From positions 620,001 to 684,000 of the forward strand of contig JAJQJQ010000050.1 of assembly GCA_028622995.1 (NCBI GenBank): 64,000 nucleotides of DNA, in the 5' to 3' direction. The stretch's first letter is position 1, and every line of letters starts with the position of its first letter. Positions 61,763 through 64,000 of the stretch are shown here, in pieces. Position numbers and translations under genes: made by a program. The notes under the pieces were generated by a model, which saw nothing but the letters and a program-made list of their open reading frames with translations, did no database searches and was not told the DNA's origin. Source of the DNA: Panagrolaimus kolymaensis (lineage: Eukaryota > Nematoda > Chromadorea > Rhabditida > Panagrolaimidae).

Positions 61763-62351
61763 AACAATTTTAATAGTGAAAAATATTATTAATAATTTGA
61801 TTTTTTTAATTATAATTATGTTCTCCTAATTTATTTAGTTTTTTTTTCGTCTTTGATACTCTTTTCTCTCAGTTATATATTAACTTTTTTTTAGCTTTGT
61901 CTTACTTAAACCATAATTTTTAAAATCCATGGGCTGCTTCTTCCTATTTTAAATCGCTTTTTTGCCTGATTCGTTGTAAAAAAGGGTAAAATATTTGTGT
62001 CTTCATTAATAATTTTTTATACCGAGATCGCTTAATTTTTTTATGCAAAAAAATTTTCTTTCTGTGTGGCTGCCAATTTTTCAAAGTTAAAAAAAAAACA
62101 CGGCCATTTTATATTTTTTTCGTTTCAAGAATTTTCTTAACTCCATTGTTTGTTGTTTGTTGTTTTGTTGCTTGCTTGCTTGTTTTTTATTTTCCGTGGT
62201 TTTGAAAGAAAAGAATAAACAAAAATAACTTTATTTATTCCTTTTTATTTTTCAAGAAACCAAAAAGCATAATTTTTATTTTACTTTATTCCCAAAAAAA
62301 TATATTTATTGCGTCATTTTTCTTGTCTTTTTTAAAGTAAGCGGTCAAAAA
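61763..62351. other. Intergenic between mucin-like and TMEM245-like genes
   Basis: 589 bp, T-rich on the plus strand, with a short TTGTTTGTTGTTTTGTTGC microsatellite-like tract near 62150-62180. A TTTTTTAAAG acceptor-like site lies about 15 nt before the next ATG and could be a spliced-leader site. Confidence 0.55.
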
Positions 62352-64000
62352 ATGAGTTCAATCATTGATAATTTTGCGAAGGACCATGATCAAAAGCTTG
62401 CATTTCGAATTGCATCTTACAATTCCATGTTTGTGATTTTGGTAAGCTTTTCTGACATTTATTTTCTTCAAAATGTTACTTTTAATTTTTAGATCGCAAT
62501 TGGCTTTGTTGGTTTATTTGCAATTTACAATATGCTATACATGTTTTTGATGCCAATTTTATGGGCCACTTTAGTTGGAACTGTTTTATTTCCATTGAAA
62601 AAGAAAATCAGTCAATGCTTTGGAGGTACATAACTTTTTTTCTTTTTAGCCCAAAAGTTAGAATATATATAAAAATATTTTTAACTTTTTACAGGATGGT
62701 TGGAAAAACTTGATCGAAATGATACTCCATTGGTTATTGGACTTATATTTTTGCCATATAATTACACTGTATCGATTTCAGACACGGTTTTCAACTTTTT
62801 TTGGAGGTTCGCAACACAAATTTTTTTTTATCTTTTCATTAATTTAAAATTTTTAGTCGAATGGGAGTTTACTTTATTGGAGCATATGTTTTGCTAAAAG
62901 TTTTAAGTTACAAAAGAACTTTCATGCATCTTCTTTCATGTATTGGAAGTTTATATACTTTTGTCGATGGAATCATTAATTTCATGACTGATTCAAAATG
63001 GTTTACAATTTTAATCATTTTATATGCAGCTGCTTATGGTGGATGGTTGTATGTTCAAACTCCTGGAAGCGTACATAAAAAATTTGCGAGAAGCTTATCT
63101 TTGCCTATTTGGTAATTCATTAATCAAAAAATTTATTTTTATGCAAATTTTTTATTTCAGGATTTTTGTGGTTGCATACATTTCGAGTTTCTTTGGCCCT
63201 CTTCGAGTTATGTCATTTTCCGTTTCTGCCATTACTCTTGGCCTCATTGCTTCTGGATTTATTGGAAACAATGAAGATGAAATCGAAGCAGTTGTCAAAG
63301 AAAAGAATGATGACGACGAACCCATTGAAAATATCGTTGATGAAAAAATTGTTCCATCAAAAGTTGGAACCGAAGAAATTGTCGTTGGAGGACGACCTAA
63401 TCCACCAAAAGATTTAAATAATGGACCTGAATTTGAAGCAGCCGTTTCAGGGGATACACATATTCAAATTATTTTTGCATTATGCGTTTTAATTTGGTTG
63501 GTTCGTCATGATTCTATGTTATTTTTAGTTTTTATTCCTTTGATTATCGCAGGTTTTCGACAAATCAGTAAGCCTCATAGAAAAAAACTTTTTGAGTGGT
63601 AATTAATTTTGGACTTTAGATAATCGACTCGGAATTTATGAAACTTTGAATGATTTTTGGCGAAAAATTTTACAAAATGAACACATTCATTATATGGTTC
63701 AAGTAGTTGTGGCTGGACCTCTAAGAAAATTTATTAAACTTTTATTTACCAGTGACAAAATTGTAAGAGTTTAATCCACAAAAAAATTTTTCTTCCAACA
63801 TTCATGAATATTAATTTTTTCAGTTTGTAACTTCCCTTCGAGCTCGAGTGGAAATTTTTTCCTCCATTGCGGTTATGTGTTTGCTAGCTTTTGGATCAAT
63901 TTTTATGATTCTTTTCACCGCTTTTGAACTCCAACAAGAAACAGTCCACCTTGCTAAAATTGGAAGCGATGTAGTTGCAAATAATCCACAATGGTTAAAA
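62352..64000 (+). CDS. TMEM245-family multi-pass membrane protein, 5' part (continues past window)
   Basis: Polytopic membrane protein of the TMEM245 (C9orf5) family, distantly related to AI-2E-type transporters; the transported substrate is unknown. Exons seen: 62352-62441, 62493-62625, 62695-62806, 62857-63111, 63161-63567, 63620-63762, 63824-64000 (open at the edge); 439 residues in frame. Seen: a cytosolic start, a hydrophobic pair in exons 1-2 (MFVILIAIGFVGLFAIYNML and MPILWATLVGTVLF), further spans in exons 4 and 5, an acidic loop EEIV..NPPKDLNNGPEFEAAVSGD, then more spans and a long amphipathic section in exons 6-7. All junctions are GT..AG and phase-consistent. The start is the first Met after a plausible trans-splice acceptor. 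The C-terminal half lies beyond base 64000. Confidence 0.8.

Overview
The window is a piece of nuclear DNA from a small-genome metazoan, almost certainly a nematode. The signs are very AT-rich non-coding DNA, mostly tiny introns (about 40-90 nt), T-rich acceptors ending TTTTTAG or TTTTCAG, candidate trans-splice acceptors just before several start codons, and nematode-type genes (sidekick/RIG-4, CYP33-like P450, an intracellular serpin, a BPI-fold secreted protein). A clade IV/tylenchomorph worm would fit the AT-richness and the TAG-rich acceptors, but the genus cannot be fixed from this sequence alone. Coding exons were joined by hand; nearly every junction keeps a canonical GT..AG and an open frame. 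No rRNA, tRNA or CRISPR array was seen.

Layout. 1-6682 (+): 3' part of a sidekick/RIG-4 adhesion receptor (2 Ig, 13 FN3, one membrane span, C-terminal SFV). 8401-9388 (+): thymidine kinase. 10420-34794 (-): one 24-kb gene of ten exons for a DM-domain (doublesex/mab-3) transcription factor with a very long Gln/Asn-rich tail. Its 13.5-kb intron 6 holds no recognisable gene. Its 7-kb intron 5 holds a complete Ty3/gypsy-type LTR retrotransposon (27558-32527) with identical 192-bp LTRs and a 5-bp target duplication, plus a 244-bp fold-back MITE with TTAA duplications. 34795-38424 is the shared upstream region of two divergent genes and contains a diverged tandem duplication. 38425-43765 (+): Tuba/DNMBP-type Cdc42 GEF (SH3s, DH, BAR, SH3s). 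45225-46798 (+): inhibitory-type serpin, flanked by two diverged copies of a short repeat. 47142-49676 (+): an unusual SART3-like HAT-repeat protein continuing into an F-box-like region, with one junction that does not splice cleanly. 49891-51790 (-): CYP33-like cytochrome P450. 52288-55291 (-): secreted BPI/LBP-like lipid-binding protein with a large disordered insert. 56782-57050 (+): a relic of a kinesin motor domain. 58064-58821 (-): secreted Gln/Tyr/Gly-rich protein. 60850-61762 (+): secreted Thr-rich mucin-like protein. 62352-64000 (+): 5' part of a TMEM245-family membrane protein.

The genes do not form one pathway; this is ordinary mixed nematode gene order with each gene apparently transcribed from its own promoter. 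The most unusual items are the young retrotransposon (with a YLDN instead of YxDD reverse transcriptase motif) in a DM-factor intron, the HAT/F-box-like chimera, the oversized Gln-rich DM factor, and the kinesin relic.
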